This document shows, piece by piece, positions 5,399 through 5,571 of a DNA stretch of 5,571 nt. Source of the DNA: Rubrobacteraceae bacterium (GTDB taxonomy: Bacteria > Actinomycetota > Rubrobacteria > Rubrobacterales > Rubrobacteraceae); the NCBI GenBank assembly GCA_021156345.1, contig JAJNDJ010000127.1:1-5571 (forward strand), read 5' to 3'. The notes beneath the pieces are model-generated. The model saw only the letters and a program-made list of their open reading frames with translations, made no database searches and was not told where the DNA came from. A program made the position numbers and the translations under genes. How positions within the stretch are numbered: position 1 is the first letter of the stretch; each line of letters opens with the position of its first letter.

Positions 5399-5571
5399 GT
5401 GGCTCGCCGTTCCCCTGCATCGCGTCGGATAGAGCTACAACCTCGCTGTGGCGCAGGCGGTACGCGCCGCGATTGGAGATCAGACGCGCCGTCGAGGTGG
5501 AGATCTCATCGAGCACCACCAGGTCGTTCTCGCGCAGCGTCGTGCCCGTCGCGGTGAGGTCGATGATGCAC
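5391..5571 (-). CDS. hisG: ATP phosphoribosyltransferase (HisG), C-terminal 59 residues, apparently short form
   Basis: First enzyme of the pathway: it condenses ATP with PRPP. The N-terminal part lies beyond the right edge. The visible end contains IIDLTATGTTLREN, the PRPP-phosphate loop of HisG, followed by the family signature STSTARLISN. The protein then stops about 26 residues later at TAG (5391-5393). Long-form HisG would continue with a regulatory domain of roughly 75 residues, so this looks like the short, catalytic-only form. Short forms work with HisZ, a histidyl-tRNA-synthetase-like regulatory subunit, which is not in this window. The last 8 nt overlap the hisD start. The family call is firm; the short-form call rests on the visible C-terminus. 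Confidence 0.93.
   Translation of the reverse strand, partial: CIIDLTATGTTLRENDLVVLDEISTSTARLISNRGAYRLRHSEVVALSDAMQGNGEPRG

Overview
The window carries part of a histidine biosynthesis operon on the minus strand, read from the right edge leftwards, followed by an unlinked small gene and the front half of a cell-wall synthase gene. High GC, frequent GTG starts, the gene order hisG-hisD-hisB-hisH-(extra gene)-hisA and the overall protein flavour suggest an Actinomycetota-type bacterium. The apparently short form of HisG is unlike most actinomycetes and fits deep lineages such as Rubrobacter better. This placement is inference from family knowledge, not from any search.

Right to centre (minus strand, 5571 to 1460): the C-terminal end of hisG (ATP phosphoribosyltransferase, short form), hisD (histidinol dehydrogenase, start overlapping the hisG stop by 8 nt), hisB (imidazoleglycerol-phosphate dehydratase, 45 nt later), a 93-nt spacer with an 8-bp-period repeat and a potential long hairpin, hisH (glutaminase subunit of imidazole glycerol phosphate synthase), a RimJ/RimL-like GNAT acetyltransferase 4 nt after hisH, and hisA (ProFAR isomerase), whose ATG shares a base with the acetyltransferase stop. 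The tight spacing implies one transcript. HisG does step 1, HisA the isomerisation, HisH (with a HisF not in this window) makes imidazole glycerol phosphate, HisB dehydrates it, and HisD does the last two oxidations. hisC, hisF, hisI/hisE and hisZ are not in the window.

Left part: a 94-nt convergent gap (1366-1459) follows hisA. A plus-strand gene for an unrecognised 102-residue protein sits at 1057-1365. It is divergent from a minus-strand class A penicillin-binding protein gene (1-938), cut by the window edge just before its transpeptidase domain. The 118-nt divergent spacer contains inverted repeats that could be regulatory.

Most of the window is ordinary core metabolism. The points that stand out are: a Glu-to-Gln change at the second conserved active-site glutamate of the glycosyltransferase (GT51) domain, the acetyltransferase embedded in the his operon, the structured repeat in front of hisH, an altered nucleophile-elbow motif in HisH, and a 12-residue deletion in HisD. 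I see no CRISPR array, tRNA, rRNA, insertion sequence or defence system.
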